A stretch of DNA of 64,000 nucleotides from the NCBI GenBank assembly GCA_017399535.1, contig JAFQBX010000024.1, forward strand, positions 1-64,000. The letters run 5' to 3'. The notes beneath the pieces were generated by a model. It saw only the letters and a program-made list of their open reading frames with translations, ran no database searches and was not told the origin of the DNA. Source of the DNA: Clostridia bacterium (GTDB lineage: Bacteria; Bacillota; Clostridia; Oscillospirales; Acutalibacteraceae). Positions 36,336-46,265 of this stretch are shown in pieces (position 1 is the stretch's first letter; every line of letters starts with the position of its first letter). The position numbers were made by a program, and so were the translations under genes.

Positions 36336-37490
36336 TCAATTAAAGAATTCATTTCCGAAAATATATTTCAATTCCATAGCAAGTCGTTCACCGGCATTTT
36401 TTGCGCCATCGGGAGTGGGGTGGTAGCCGTCGTTTGTGGGAATGCCCCAACCCTCGGTATGTACGATATAGCTGTTTTCAACATCGGCCATAACCTCGGT
36501 GATGACGTTTTTCTTTGTCTGACCGAAGGTAATCATGTATACAATCGGGATGGTCGGATAATTTTTTCTCAGCTTGTCAATCGCGGTAATCAATCCCTCT
36601 CTAAACGCTTCGTCGGATGCACCTGCGTCATTTGCACCGTGGTTTATAAGGATAATGTCGGGGGTAGCAGTTTCTTTTGCAGGGAAGTTGTAGCTGAATG
36701 AGTTAATAGCCACCTCGAAGGGACGTAAAGAGCCCTCGGTGACTACACCGCTGCCGCTGTAACCGACGTAATAAGGAGTAACGCCCAGCATTTCGGAGCA
36801 GAACCAGGGAAATGCGTTTGTTGCACTGTTATTGGGGCTGAAAAAGCCCTTGCTGATGCTGCAAACACCTTCGGTAATGCTGTCGCCGTAGAAGAAGATT
36901 ACCTTATTCTTTGGACGGATGCCTATGATTTCGCCACCCTCTGATGCCGTGACTTCTTTAAGGGCAAAACCTAACTCGTTATACCACTTGTCAACGTATT
37001 CGGTCAGTCCATCGGTAATGATGCGTACGGTGTGGCGTCCCTTGTCGGGCAGGTTAACGGTGCCGTCGGTGACAAGCTTTCTAATCGGCTGAGAGCCGTC
37101 GATTGAGTATGCAAAATAGGGAATATCGTCACCCGTTGTAACCGTGAACGAAAGGGTAAACGAATCCGCACCATTAACCATAAAATACATCATCGAGCCG
37201 TCGGTAACGGTTACCTTGTGAAGCTTACCGTCGACCTTTTTATCAAACCAGCGACCGATATAGCAGGGTGCTTTTTCTCCCGTCAGCTCATAGTCCCTGT
37301 ATGTAACAGTTTCGAGAAATGCCTCGTCGGTATCGGGGATTGATGAGGTGTCGGCGGATTCATCCACTGCCGACGAGGTGTCAACCGAGTTGATTTCGGC
37401 CGATGACGAAGGAGCCGTTTCCTTTTCGCCGCAGGCGGTGATCGACAGAATGAGTAAAACTGATAACATTAAACAAATTATGCGTTTCAT
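36336..37490 (-). CDS. CE2-type SGNH esterase lipoprotein
   Basis: 384 residues. A lipoprotein signal (ITAC, Cys20) and a Ser/Asp-rich linker lead into a CE2-like unit. It consists of a beta-sandwich (about 60-180; CYIGRW near 76) and an SGNH hydrolase (about 192-384) with Ser204 in FFYGDSITEGVC, NHGANDAG and DGYHPTPDG. CE2 enzymes remove O-acetyl groups from xylan, glucomannan or glucan oligosaccharides. The whole unit closely matches the C-terminal part of the cellulosomal protein at 11405, so the same enzyme exists in scaffold-bound and membrane-bound forms. A GGAGGT site and a promoter precede it. Confidence 0.88.
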   Translation of the reverse strand: MKRIICLMLSVLLILSITACGEKETAPSSSAEINSVDTSSAVDESADTSSIPDTDEAFLETVTYRDYELTGEKAPCYIGRWFDKKVDGKLHKVTVTDGSMMYFMVNGADSFTLSFTVTTGDDIPYFAYSIDGSQPIRKLVTDGTVNLPDKGRHTVRIITDGLTEYVDKWYNELGFALKEVTASEGGEIIGIRPKNKVIFFYGDSITEGVCSISKGFFSPNNSATNAFPWFCSEMLGVTPYYVGYSGSGVVTEGSLRPFEVAINSFSYNFPAKETATPDIILINHGANDAGASDEAFREGLITAIDKLRKNYPTIPIVYMITFGQTKKNVITEVMADVENSYIVHTEGWGIPTNDGYHPTPDGAKNAGERLAMELKYIFGNEFFN

Positions 37491-37528
37491 TTATTCTACC
37501 TCCAAAAAAGTGGACTAAATTAACTTTT

Positions 37529-37557
37529 ATTATATCACCATTCGATCTGTTATTCAA
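37529..37557 (-). promoter_or_regulatory. Promoter of the CE2-type lipoprotein gene
   Basis: On the minus strand TTGAAT (37552-37557) - 17 - TATAAT (37529-37534), with a TG extending the -10. Confidence 0.75.
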
Positions 37558-37565
37558 TGTATATA

Positions 37566-37596
37566 TTAAAAGCCCATCGACACGACGGGCTTTTTT
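37566..37596 (-). terminator. Intrinsic terminator of argGH
   Basis: AAAAGCCC and GGGCTTTT with T-runs on both strands, five bases after the argH stop. Confidence 0.85.
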
Positions 37597-37600
37597 AATA

Positions 37601-38974
37601 TTATTTCAAAAAATCTTTTACAAACTTGATTTGCGTTTCTACCGAGTCGGGACCTGTTCCGCCGGCTGAAATTCGCTTTTGAACACAAGCTTCGAGCGAA
37701 ATCTCGTCAAAAAGGTCGTCCTCGAACATTTCGTTAAACTTCTGATACTCAGCGAGGGGCATATTGTCGAGTACGTATCCCTTTTCTATGCAGTAGGCAA
37801 CGATTTCGCCAACAGTTTTGTACGCGGTGCGGAAGGGAAGTCCCTTCTTTGTGAGATAGTCGGCAAGGTCGGTTGCGTTGATGAATCCCTTTCCTGCGGC
37901 GGCATACATTACGTCGGCGTTTACCTTCATTGTCGCAATCATCGGGGCAAAGATGCCAAGACACGCCTTTACCGTTTCGATGCTGTCGAAGATGGCCTCC
38001 TTATCCTCCTGCATATCCTTGTTATATGCAAGTGGCAGTCCTTTGAGCATTGTCAGGGTGGCGATAAGGTTGCCGTAAACGCGACCTGTCTTTCCTCGTA
38101 CAAGCTCGGCCATATCGGAGTTTTTCTTTTGCGGCATTATGCTCGAGCCGGTGGTGTAGCTGTCGTCAAGCTCGACAAAGTGGAATTCCCAGCTTGACCA
38201 AAGAATAATTTCCTCGCTCAGTCGCGACAGGTGCATCATAATCGTCGCAAACGCGCTCATAAGCTCGATGCAAAAATCGCGGTCAGAAACGCCGTCGATG
38301 CTATTGAGTGTATATCCGTCAAATCCGAGCTTTTCGGCGGTGAAGCCGCGGTCGGTGTTATATGTAGTTCCTGCCAAGGCACACGAGCCGAGAGGACACA
38401 AATTCATTCGCTTTACCGCATCCTCGATGCGTCCACAGTCGCGTGAGAGCATCATAGCGTATGCGAGTAAATGATGGGCGAATGTGATGGGCTGGGCACG
38501 CTGTAAATGGGTGTAACCGGGCATAATTGCCGTCTTGTTTTCCTCCGCCTTGTCACAAATTGCGCCAATCAGCGCCTTTATAAGCGAGGTGATTTCGGCT
38601 GCGTTGTCGCGCAGATAGAGGCGAATGTCGAGGGCAACCTGGTCGTTACGGCTGCGAGCGGTGTGAAGTCGCTTTCCTGCATCACCGATTCGGGCGGTAA
38701 GCTCCTGCTCGACGAACATGTGAATATCCTCGGCGGTCACGTCGATTTCGAGCTTTCCTTCTTCGAGGTCACATAGGATTTCGCTCAGTCCATTTTCAAT
38801 TTTTTCCGCCTCGTCGGCCGAAATAATGCCCTGCTTTTTGAGCATTTCGGCGTGAACGAGTGAACCGGTTATATCCTGTTTAAACATTTTACTGTCAAAG
38901 CGGATTGACGAGTTAAAGTCATCCGCCTGACTGTCGAGCTGCTTTAAAAAGCGTCCTGCCCACATTTTATTCAT
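37601..38974 (-). CDS. argH: Argininosuccinate lyase
   Basis: ArgH splits argininosuccinate into arginine and fumarate, the last step of arginine synthesis. The 457-residue protein has the fumarase/aspartase superfamily signature GSSIMPQKKNSD near residue 277, HTARSRNDQVALD near 105, and PGYTHLQRAQP near 152. The length is standard. It starts 14 bases after argG ends, in the same operon. Confidence 0.97.
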   Translation of the reverse strand: MNKMWAGRFLKQLDSQADDFNSSIRFDSKMFKQDITGSLVHAEMLKKQGIISADEAEKIENGLSEILCDLEEGKLEIDVTAEDIHMFVEQELTARIGDAGKRLHTARSRNDQVALDIRLYLRDNAAEITSLIKALIGAICDKAEENKTAIMPGYTHLQRAQPITFAHHLLAYAMMLSRDCGRIEDAVKRMNLCPLGSCALAGTTYNTDRGFTAEKLGFDGYTLNSIDGVSDRDFCIELMSAFATIMMHLSRLSEEIILWSSWEFHFVELDDSYTTGSSIMPQKKNSDMAELVRGKTGRVYGNLIATLTMLKGLPLAYNKDMQEDKEAIFDSIETVKACLGIFAPMIATMKVNADVMYAAAGKGFINATDLADYLTKKGLPFRTAYKTVGEIVAYCIEKGYVLDNMPLAEYQKFNEMFEDDLFDEISLEACVQKRISAGGTGPDSVETQIKFVKDFLK

Positions 38975-38988
38975 ATCAAAAAACCTGC

Positions 38989-40218
38989 TTACTTTAAGTT
39001 ATTTTTTGCCTTCATTTTTGCATAAACCTTGATGGGCAAGCCGTAGAGGTTGATAAATCCTGCCGAATCGGCCTGATTATATACGTTGTCCTCGTCAAAG
39101 GTAGCAATTTCGGGGTCATAGAGTGAGTAGGGTGATGAAACGCCTGCGTTAATCATATTACCCTTATAAAGCTTGAGTGTGACGTCACCGGTGACGGTTT
39201 CCTGAGTCTTTTTAACAAAGGCGAGGATGGCTTCGGTGAGGGGGCTGTACCACTGAGCGTTGTAAACGATTTCGCCGAGCTTCTGAGCAACGAGTTGCTT
39301 GTAGTGTGCAGTTTCTTTGTCAAGACAGATGGTTTCGAGAACGTCATGTGCCTTGTAAAGAATTGCACCGCCCGGAGTTTCATAAACGCCGCGACACTTC
39401 ATACCGACGAGACGGTTTTCAACGATGTCGAGGAGACCGATTCCGTTTTCGCCGCCGAGCTTGTTGAGCGCTTCAACTAGCTCAACTGAACCCATTTCCT
39501 TGCCGTCAATGGCGGTAGCAATACCCTTTTCAAAGTGAATCTTAACGTATGTGGGCTTGTCGGGTGCCATTTCGGGAGACACGCCCATTTCGAGGAATCC
39601 TTCCTTATTGTAAAGCGGCTCGTTCATCGGGTCTTCGAGGTCGAGCCCTTCGTGTGAAAGATGCCAAATGTTCTTATCCTTTGAATAGTTTGTTTCTCTG
39701 TTTATTTTGAGGGGAACGTTGTGAGCTTCGGCGTATTCGATTTCTTCTTCACGTGATTTGATGTCCCATTCTCTCCAAGGAGCGATAATCGGCATATCGG
39801 GAGCAAACGCCTTAATCGCAAGTTCAAATCTTACCTGGTCGTTACCCTTACCCGTGCAGCCGTGGCAGATTGCATCTGCGCCTTCTGCAACAGCGATTTC
39901 AGCGATTCTCTTTGCAATCGGGGGACGGGCAAAGGCGGTACCGAGGAGATAATCCTCGTACTTAGCACCTGCCTGAACGCAGGGGAATACGTAATCTTCG
40001 AGGAATTCCTTTGTCAAATCCTCAATATAGATTTTTGATGCGCCGGTCTTTATTGCCTTTTCTTCGAGACCTTCAAGCTCGCTTGCCTGGCCAACGTTAC
40101 CCGAAACGGCGATAACCTCGCAGTTATTGTAGTTTTCCTTCAGCCAAGGAATGATGATTGATGTGTCGAGACCGCCCGAATAGGCGAGTACAACCTTTTT
40201 GATATCCTGTTTATTCAT
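38989..40218 (-). CDS. argG: Argininosuccinate synthase
   Basis: ArgG joins citrulline and aspartate using ATP. The 409-residue protein has the ATP-binding [15 protein letters not shown] near its N-terminus and [15 protein letters not shown] near residue 115. The open frame extends 18 codons further upstream, but the ATG at 40218 follows CGGAGGT and matches the family start. It is transcribed ahead of argH from a promoter carrying probable ArgR sites. Confidence 0.97.
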   Translation of the reverse strand: MNKQDIKKVVLAYSGGLDTSIIIPWLKENYNNCEVIAVSGNVGQASELEGLEEKAIKTGASKIYIEDLTKEFLEDYVFPCVQAGAKYEDYLLGTAFARPPIAKRIAEIAVAEGADAICHGCTGKGNDQVRFELAIKAFAPDMPIIAPWREWDIKSREEEIEYAEAHNVPLKINRETNYSKDKNIWHLSHEGLDLEDPMNEPLYNKEGFLEMGVSPEMAPDKPTYVKIHFEKGIATAIDGKEMGSVELVEALNKLGGENGIGLLDIVENRLVGMKCRGVYETPGGAILYKAHDVLETICLDKETAHYKQLVAQKLGEIVYNAQWYSPLTEAILAFVKKTQETVTGDVTLKLYKGNMINAGVSSPYSLYDPEIATFDEDNVYNQADSAGFINLYGLPIKVYAKMKAKNNLK

Positions 40219-40262
40219 GAAAAATACCTCCGTTTGTATAAATATACGCTTGTTATGCAATA

Positions 40263-40291
40263 ATAATAGCACTATGCGTATAATTATGCAA
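40263..40291 (-). promoter_or_regulatory. argG promoter overlapped by a probable ArgR operator
   Basis: Minus-strand TTGCAT (40286-40291) - 17 - TATTAT (40263-40268). A near-palindrome TGCGTATAATTATGCA at 40275-40290, adjoining TGCAATAATTATTTA, covers the spacer and -35 region and resembles the ARG box. Further TTATGCAA copies lie at 40253 and 40389. Confidence 0.6.
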
Positions 40292-40480
40292 TAATTATTT
40301 ATAAATATCCGATTTTTTCGTTACAGGTCCACAGTTTTTCTTTCATTTAAAGGAATAACTTAGGCAATATAACAATCGACATCATACATTATGCAAAATA
40401 ATATGCAAAAAAACAAGTGCCAAAGAGAAATTTTTCTTAATTATTTAGTATTTATTATATACTGTACCGATATACATTAA
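40292..40480. other. AT-rich gap upstream of argG
   Basis: No gene is seen. It contains ATTATGCAAAATAATATGCA at 40388-40407, which could be a distal ArgR site. Confidence 0.4.
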
Positions 40481-40527
40481 AAGAAACAACCGATTACATT
40501 CCAAAGCGGAAGGAAATCGGTTGTTTT
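40481..40527 (-). terminator. Intrinsic terminator of the GH74-like dockerin gene
   Basis: AAACAACCGATT and AATCGGTTGTTT form a perfect 12-pair stem with a 19-base loop and T-rich flanks. Confidence 0.85.
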
Positions 40528-40553
40528 ATTTAGTTAATTAAATTGCGCTTAAT

Positions 40554-43500
40554 TTAGCTTTCGATGGTTGCGAGTCCGACGATTACCATCTGAATTGCGG
40601 TGAGGTCGGTAGCATCAATCTTATTATCGCTGTTGGTATCGCAGTTGTACCAGCCGGTACCCGAAATTTCGCCATAACCGAGAATCTGCTGTTGTGCTTT
40701 AAGCAGGTCTAAGCTGTTGAGCGTTCCGTTGCAGTCGGCGTCACCAAATAGGGTAACAAGCGAAATCTTTACTGTCAATCGTGCAATATTATTTGTATTG
40801 TAATCGACGACGTAAACGTAACCTGTACCTTCCGAAAGGGTGGTAATCTTACCTGTTTCGGTAACCGTTACAATGTCGGGTGTTGTGGTGTAGAAGTAGG
40901 TGTCTGCCTCGATTTCTTCACCATTCTCATCGGTAGCGACAGCGGCCGCCTGATACTCTGTGCCGAGGTTTAGTTTTTTGCTGTTTTCGGTAAAGTTCAG
41001 ATAGGTTTCGGGCTCTTCTTCATCAAAGACAAAGTGGCGAAGGGTAGGAGTATCGTTTCCTTCGTTGATTTCCCAAACGTTTTCGAAATCCCAGCCGACG
41101 TAGGACGACTGCTTTTTCATATTCTTTTTGCTGAGTCCTGTTCCTGTTTTTCCTTCTGTATCATCCGGAATACCGTAATCAGCCATTGTATTGAGGAAGT
41201 AGTTGGGGGTTGAGGGATAACTGCCTAATGAGATAGCCCATGTAGTCAATGGATAGCCACTCGATTCAAACGAGCCGTCAACATAGCAACCTGAAATACC
41301 GTCAGCATAGCCGAATCCGGCAAACATAGCACGATGTGTACCGCTTCCGCTGATCCTACCGTTCTTTATGTAACAGTTAATAATCTTGCCATAGTTTTGA
41401 CCGGCAACCAAGGCGACATACATGGTGTTATTGCCTATTACCTCGCAGTCAACAAAGCCGGTTTTCATAATAAGGCCCTTGTTGCAACCAAACATCGAGG
41501 CATAGATAGCATTTGTTGATGATTTAAGTCCCTTAATCGTATATCCGTTACCGTAGAAGATTCCGGTAAATGCGGTGCTCTTATATTCGGGAGCGTAGGG
41601 CTGCCAGTATGAGCCGTTGTTATAGAAGTTACCGCCCGGAGCAAAGTCAGCATCGGTGAATTCGATGTCGTTCATCAGAATATGAAGCGCATGCATATGG
41701 TTTCTGACGTTGTTAAGGTCTTCTTTTGTGTAGATATAGTATATATCGTTGTCGCTGTAAGCATTGGCCGAGTATGTGGTGTTGGTGACAATATCGTTTA
41801 CAACCATTTCCTTTAAGCTGTTAAAGGACTGACCGGGAACGATATTAGCGTCGAGATACCACTGAGGAGGTGCGGCAATCTTCCATACGCCACGGCAACC
41901 GGTGAGTACAAAGAGCTCGCCTGTGTTAGCGTTTACTCGGATTGAAAGGGGCTGCTTACCGCCGTCGGCGCATTCTCTGCCGTCGCCTGCTGCACGAGTG
42001 AGGCAGGTCCATGTAACGCCGCCGTCAAGTGAACGCCAAATCGCCTTTACGTCGTGGTCAACAACGCTTGAACAGCCAACGTAAACGACCTTGTCATTCG
42101 AGGGGTCAACTGCAACCGTGTCTGCGTATGATTCGCCGAAAGCGCGGCGTGTAACCTTGTTTTCGCTTGAATTAAAGTCGGGGTTGCAAACATAGAGGTC
42201 GGCGCCATTGGTAACGTAGAGTGTGTTTGATGACGGGCTGTATGCAACATCGGAAAGGTAATCCATTCCAGTTGCACAGAGTGTTGTCCAGGTAGCGCCG
42301 TCGTCGATCGAGGTCACGACGTCACCGCCGTTGATACCAAAGAGACGACCTGTTGTAATATCAGCGGTGTAAACACCTGCACAGTTTGGCATGATGTTAA
42401 AGGTTAGACCGCCGTCGGTTGTACGGTATTCGCCGAGGAAGGCAATATCATTGTTTCCTACTGCGCCGAAGCCAATCTTTTTACCATACACGCGTACGCC
42501 TGTGTTGGTGATTGTCTTGCCGCCGTCCTGTGTAACGTAGATATAGGTTTCACTTCCGCCCATTGAGGTAGCAACGCCTGTGATGATTCTATCCTTATCA
42601 AGAATATATGAGCCGTAGGTGAAGCCACCCCAGTTCTTGCCTGCCCAGTTTACGTATCTCCAGGTTTTGCCTCCGTCGATTGAGTAGCCGCCGTTAAAGT
42701 CCTGTGATGCGATGCTGATGAGGTTAGAATCGTTAACGTTGAAGTTCATTTCTCCGCCACCGCAAAGACTGTTAAAGCCGGAGTTGCTGTAAAAGAAGTT
42801 TGAACCGCCGTTAATCGACTTAAACATACCGCCCCAACCTGCGAGGAGAACGGTATTTTTATGAACTGGGCTCCAGGCGAAAGCATAAACCGAAGCACCG
42901 GTTGTTTCGTGCCAAAGTCCTGTGTAGTCGATGCTGATACCCGACCAGTTGTAACCTTCGTCGTTTGTGATAAGGGTTTTATAATTGTATGAACCAATGT
43001 AATACTGAACGATAGCATTCTTGGGGTTTGCAGGGCTGACGGAGAATACCATCGGGTCAGCTTCTGTGAAGCAGTTATTACCCTTGAAGGAATCCCATGT
43101 TTCGCCGTAGTCGGTCGAAACGTGGTATCCGTTGCGGTTAATAACATAGACGTTCGACGGATGTGTATTGACCATATCGAGTTTACCCCAGTCGTCAAAA
43201 ACGGTTTCCCATGTAGAACCGCCATCCTTTGAACGAAGGATTCTGTCGGATGTATTAATAAATACCCAACCTGTATCGGCTGATACGCGAATTTCCTGTC
43301 CGCCTAAACCACGGGTGTTTTCGATTACCTTCCAGGTATATCCGCCGTCGGTTGATTTGTAAATCGACGGGTTGTTGCAGCTTTCGTCGGTGGTGTTATT
43401 TTCTCTCGACCAGTAGATTGTTTTGCAGTAGCCGAGCTTTTCGTCGTAGCTTGTGGGGTCGAAGGCAATCTGACGGCGATTGTCACCGTGTGCGCCTACC

Positions 43501-44966
43501 GTACCGTCGTCAATTGAGTCAACAGAGAATACCAGCTTCCATGTTTCGCCGGCGTCTGTTGACATTATGATACCGTTTGTGCTATCGTAGCCCGAACTTG
43601 CACCCACACAGAGAACTTTATTGTTGTTCTTCGGGTCAACGGTAATTGAAGTAGCTCCGTTAGCTTCGAAGCCGACTGTGCAGGGGTACCAGTTGGCACC
43701 GCCATCGACAGATTTATATATACCGCCAACGTCGGTTCCGAGGAAGGCGAGTTTACCATCGTTACCGTAAGCAACCGAGTTGATAAGCTGGCATCCTTCA
43801 CCGCCCGAATAGCCGAGGTCGAGAATTTCCTGGCTTACGAGGGGAACCGCTTGCCAAAGGTCAGAGGTGAAGTAAACGCCTTCTTCAACAGGGTTGTTGT
43901 AAAAGTCGGCCTTGTCTCCGCTAACCAGCTTGTCGGTAAAGGGAAGTGATGAGCCGTCGGGATATGTGGTATCGGTACTTTCCTCTACCTGAGCACTTGT
44001 CGGAGCGTAGAAGCTGTCGACAACGTCAAAGGTAACAAGCTTACATTCGGGGCTGATACTTCTTGTTACAATATAATGTTCGCCTTCGTTGAGGAAGGTG
44101 TAGTAGTAACCGTTCTGGGGCTGACCAACCTGACCGGTATCCGAGGCCATGTTCCATTCGGTCTGGGTATGACCATCGGGCCATGTGAAAGCGGTCCACG
44201 CATTGTAGTTCATGTGAATACGGTCGCCGGTGTAAATGATTGTACGCTCGGGAAGTGCAAAGTATGCATTTTCCTCAGCGGCATTATAATCGGCGATTGT
44301 AATGTATACGTCCTTTGGAATATACTTTGTTGCCGGCGCCTTGTGAAGCAGGAAGTTTGACCAATAGCGCGATGTTGCGCCTGAACCGTTACCGCTTATA
44401 CTGAAAGAAAGGTGCGCATCAGAGAGATTTACGTCATCGGGACGTGAAAGATATTGTACCTCGTTGCCTTTATCATTTGTAAAGGTGAGGGTATTGTAAT
44501 TTAAGGCAGCCCATATTTCCTTTTCGCTTACGTAAAGGCGATATTTTCCGTTTGGAGCCGAGCTTAAATCAGCGGTACCGATTACCTTGTCGCCAACCAT
44601 GATTTCGGCAAGGTAATTATTCTGATCCTTTACATTTTTAATATTAAGAGCAACGTTTCCAACCTTCATCGAGCAACCTTCGCCGAGATAAGCAGCGCTG
44701 TTCGACATCGTGAGATTGGCATAAACGCTAAATCCGCCGGACAAATCAAAGCTGTCATTGCTTTCGATTGTGACCGTATCGGTTGAATTGTTGTTGGCAT
44801 AGAAATTATCGTTATAGATATTTTCGGTGTTGCCGGAGAAATCTGTCGCAATAAAGCCGGATTTCCATGTTTCATTTTCATCTTCGGCAGAGGCGATCAT
44901 GGTAAAGCAACCGAACATACCTAGAATGATAGAAATTGATAATAGCAGAGATAAGAGTTTTTTCAT
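40554..44966 (-). CDS. Secreted cellulosomal GH74-like (xyloglucanase-type) protein with dockerin
   Basis: 1470 residues. A signal peptide (about 1-27) precedes a LamG-like domain (about 35-210) and a beta-rich linker. A two-propeller region (about 365-1075) is rich in Asp-box motifs (STDGGYTWKVI, SKDGGSTWETV). It carries the GH74 signature GTDVGGIYKS at about 410, whose Asp corresponds to a catalytic residue of the family. A GLUG-repeat region (about 1130-1290), an Ig-like domain and a C-terminal type I dockerin (DADCNGTLNSLDLL, NSDNKIDATDLT) follow. GH74 enzymes are mostly endo-xyloglucanases. The dockerin should bind a scaffoldin encoded elsewhere. Three paralogues of its propeller lie at 46266-52842. 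Generic BNR or sialidase labels are less likely given the TDVGG start. Confidence 0.85.
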   Translation of the reverse strand: MKKLLSLLLSISIILGMFGCFTMIASAEDENETWKSGFIATDFSGNTENIYNDNFYANNNSTDTVTIESNDSFDLSGGFSVYANLTMSNSAAYLGEGCSMKVGNVALNIKNVKDQNNYLAEIMVGDKVIGTADLSSAPNGKYRLYVSEKEIWAALNYNTLTFTNDKGNEVQYLSRPDDVNLSDAHLSFSISGNGSGATSRYWSNFLLHKAPATKYIPKDVYITIADYNAAEENAYFALPERTIIYTGDRIHMNYNAWTAFTWPDGHTQTEWNMASDTGQVGQPQNGYYYTFLNEGEHYIVTRSISPECKLVTFDVVDSFYAPTSAQVEESTDTTYPDGSSLPFTDKLVSGDKADFYNNPVEEGVYFTSDLWQAVPLVSQEILDLGYSGGEGCQLINSVAYGNDGKLAFLGTDVGGIYKSVDGGANWYPCTVGFEANGATSITVDPKNNNKVLCVGASSGYDSTNGIIMSTDAGETWKLVFSVDSIDDGTVGAHGDNRRQIAFDPTSYDEKLGYCKTIYWSRENNTTDESCNNPSIYKSTDGGYTWKVIENTRGLGGQEIRVSADTGWVFINTSDRILRSKDGGSTWETVFDDWGKLDMVNTHPSNVYVINRNGYHVSTDYGETWDSFKGNNCFTEADPMVFSVSPANPKNAIVQYYIGSYNYKTLITNDEGYNWSGISIDYTGLWHETTGASVYAFAWSPVHKNTVLLAGWGGMFKSINGGSNFFYSNSGFNSLCGGGEMNFNVNDSNLISIASQDFNGGYSIDGGKTWRYVNWAGKNWGGFTYGSYILDKDRIITGVATSMGGSETYIYVTQDGGKTITNTGVRVYGKKIGFGAVGNNDIAFLGEYRTTDGGLTFNIMPNCAGVYTADITTGRLFGINGGDVVTSIDDGATWTTLCATGMDYLSDVAYSPSSNTLYVTNGADLYVCNPDFNSSENKVTRRAFGESYADTVAVDPSNDKVVYVGCSSVVDHDVKAIWRSLDGGVTWTCLTRAAGDGRECADGGKQPLSIRVNANTGELFVLTGCRGVWKIAAPPQWYLDANIVPGQSFNSLKEMVVNDIVTNTTYSANAYSDNDIYYIYTKEDLNNVRNHMHALHILMNDIEFTDADFAPGGNFYNNGSYWQPYAPEYKSTAFTGIFYGNGYTIKGLKSSTNAIYASMFGCNKGLIMKTGFVDCEVIGNNTMYVALVAGQNYGKIINCYIKNGRISGSGTHRAMFAGFGYADGISGCYVDGSFESSGYPLTTWAISLGSYPSTPNYFLNTMADYGIPDDTEGKTGTGLSKKNMKKQSSYVGWDFENVWEINEGNDTPTLRHFVFDEEEPETYLNFTENSKKLNLGTEYQAAAVATDENGEEIEADTYFYTTTPDIVTVTETGKITTLSEGTGYVYVVDYNTNNIARLTVKISLVTLFGDADCNGTLNSLDLLKAQQQILGYGEISGTGWYNCDTNSDNKIDATDLTAIQMVIVGLATIES

Positions 44967-45169
44967 AAAAAGAAGTCCTTTCAGTAAATTGCTACCAATC
45001 CATTATATATGTATTAAATGTAAAATGAAATTCGCAAAAACACCAAATAAATCCATAACTTTTATACAATGTGGACGAAAATCTGCATGGTAATATTGCA
45101 TAAAAAACAAAAACATACCATTAAAAAAATAAAAGAATCGACAGTAATTTGTTAACGCATTGTAAAAAA

Positions 45170-45919
45170 TTAAGTCGTATTTTGTTTTTTCCAGTGGGCA
45201 GGGGAAACGCCCTCGGCTCGCTTAAAGGTTCGTGAAAAATAGTATTGGTCATTGAATCCGCACGAGTCGGCGATCTGTTTTATGCTCATTTTGTCGCTGG
45301 TTTTGGAAAGCAGTTTTTTCGCCTTTTCGATGCGTAGTCGGTTGAGATAGGCGTTTGGAGTGAGTCCGGTTTTTTGCTTAAAAATTCTGCGCACGTAATC
45401 CTTTGTCAAATCGGGCGCAAGGGTGTAGATGGAATCGAGCTCGAATGTTGCATTAGGGAGATTATGCTCAATCATGCTTTCGATTCGCTCGATATAGGTG
45501 TGGGACGCGTCGTGCTTACTGAGGGCGTAGACGAGCGAAAAAACCACCTGAGCCAGTCGCGAAATATATTCGGAATGCGACGGAATATCCGAGCCGCACT
45601 CTCTTTCAAGCATTTTTATTAAGGTAAAGACGTCCTGCTTTTGATTATCGTGCACCTTTACAAATCGCTTGAATTGGTCGGCAAGATCGCTGTCAATTCT
45701 GATCATAATTCGGGTATAGCCGCCCTGCGAAATGGCTTCGAGACGTGTCTTTTTCGGTAAAACGAAGATGTCTCTTTTGGAAAATGCGAGTGTTTTTTCC
45801 TCGGTGACGATTTTTCCTTCGCCACCTGTGATATACATCAGACGGCAGGCATCGTCAGCGGCGATCGATGTGCCTATTACAGCGGCAGTTTGTGTGTCAA
45901 AATGAATATAATTCGGCAT
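45170..45919 (-). CDS. AraC-family transcriptional regulator
   Basis: The 249-residue protein has an N-terminal cupin-like sensing domain (about 1-90) and two C-terminal helix-turn-helix motifs of the AraC type (about 150-247). These include IEKAKKLLSKTSDKMSIKQIADSCGF and FSRTFKRAEGVSPAHWKK, each a textbook match. It is divergent from the GH74-like genes, so it is the likely local activator responding to a sugar signal. The GGGAGA site precedes the ATG. The gap between the two holds an inverted pair of 19-20-base sites. Confidence 0.92.
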   Translation of the reverse strand: MPNYIHFDTQTAAVIGTSIAADDACRLMYITGGEGKIVTEEKTLAFSKRDIFVLPKKTRLEAISQGGYTRIMIRIDSDLADQFKRFVKVHDNQKQDVFTLIKMLERECGSDIPSHSEYISRLAQVVFSLVYALSKHDASHTYIERIESMIEHNLPNATFELDSIYTLAPDLTKDYVRRIFKQKTGLTPNAYLNRLRIEKAKKLLSKTSDKMSIKQIADSCGFNDQYYFSRTFKRAEGVSPAHWKKQNTT

Positions 45920-46265
45920 TTTTTATCTCCCGTTTGGCGTTGTTTTTTAATAATATAAGTCCACCTAATTTGATTATATACGAAAAGTTCGTTTTTGTCC
46001 ATCTTTTTGTGCTATTTTGTCTATTTACTTTTTATTTAGTTGTTGTTATAATCAAAAAATACTAATATGGGTTATTGGCTGAAAAAGCGCCTGCTTGCAG
46101 TTGATTTGGCTGAAACCGATATTTTTAGTGCAAGATGACAAAACTGTTTTTGACAAAATATACAATTTGTACAAAAAACGAACTTTTCGTTGTTTTTAGT
46201 GGGGTTCTGAAGTCGGTTTTGTTCATTTTCTGTTCACAATTCACATGAGCGAGGGAGAAAAAATA
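45920..46265. promoter_or_regulatory. Divergent control region with two inverted operator-like sites
   Basis: ACGAAAAGTTCGTTTTTGT at 45980-45998 reappears as its reverse complement, with one extra A, at 46171-46190. Each site contains the palindrome CGAA-nnn-TTCG. The sites are about 190 bases apart between the AraC gene and the GH74-like operon. No promoter was assigned with confidence. Confidence 0.65.
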
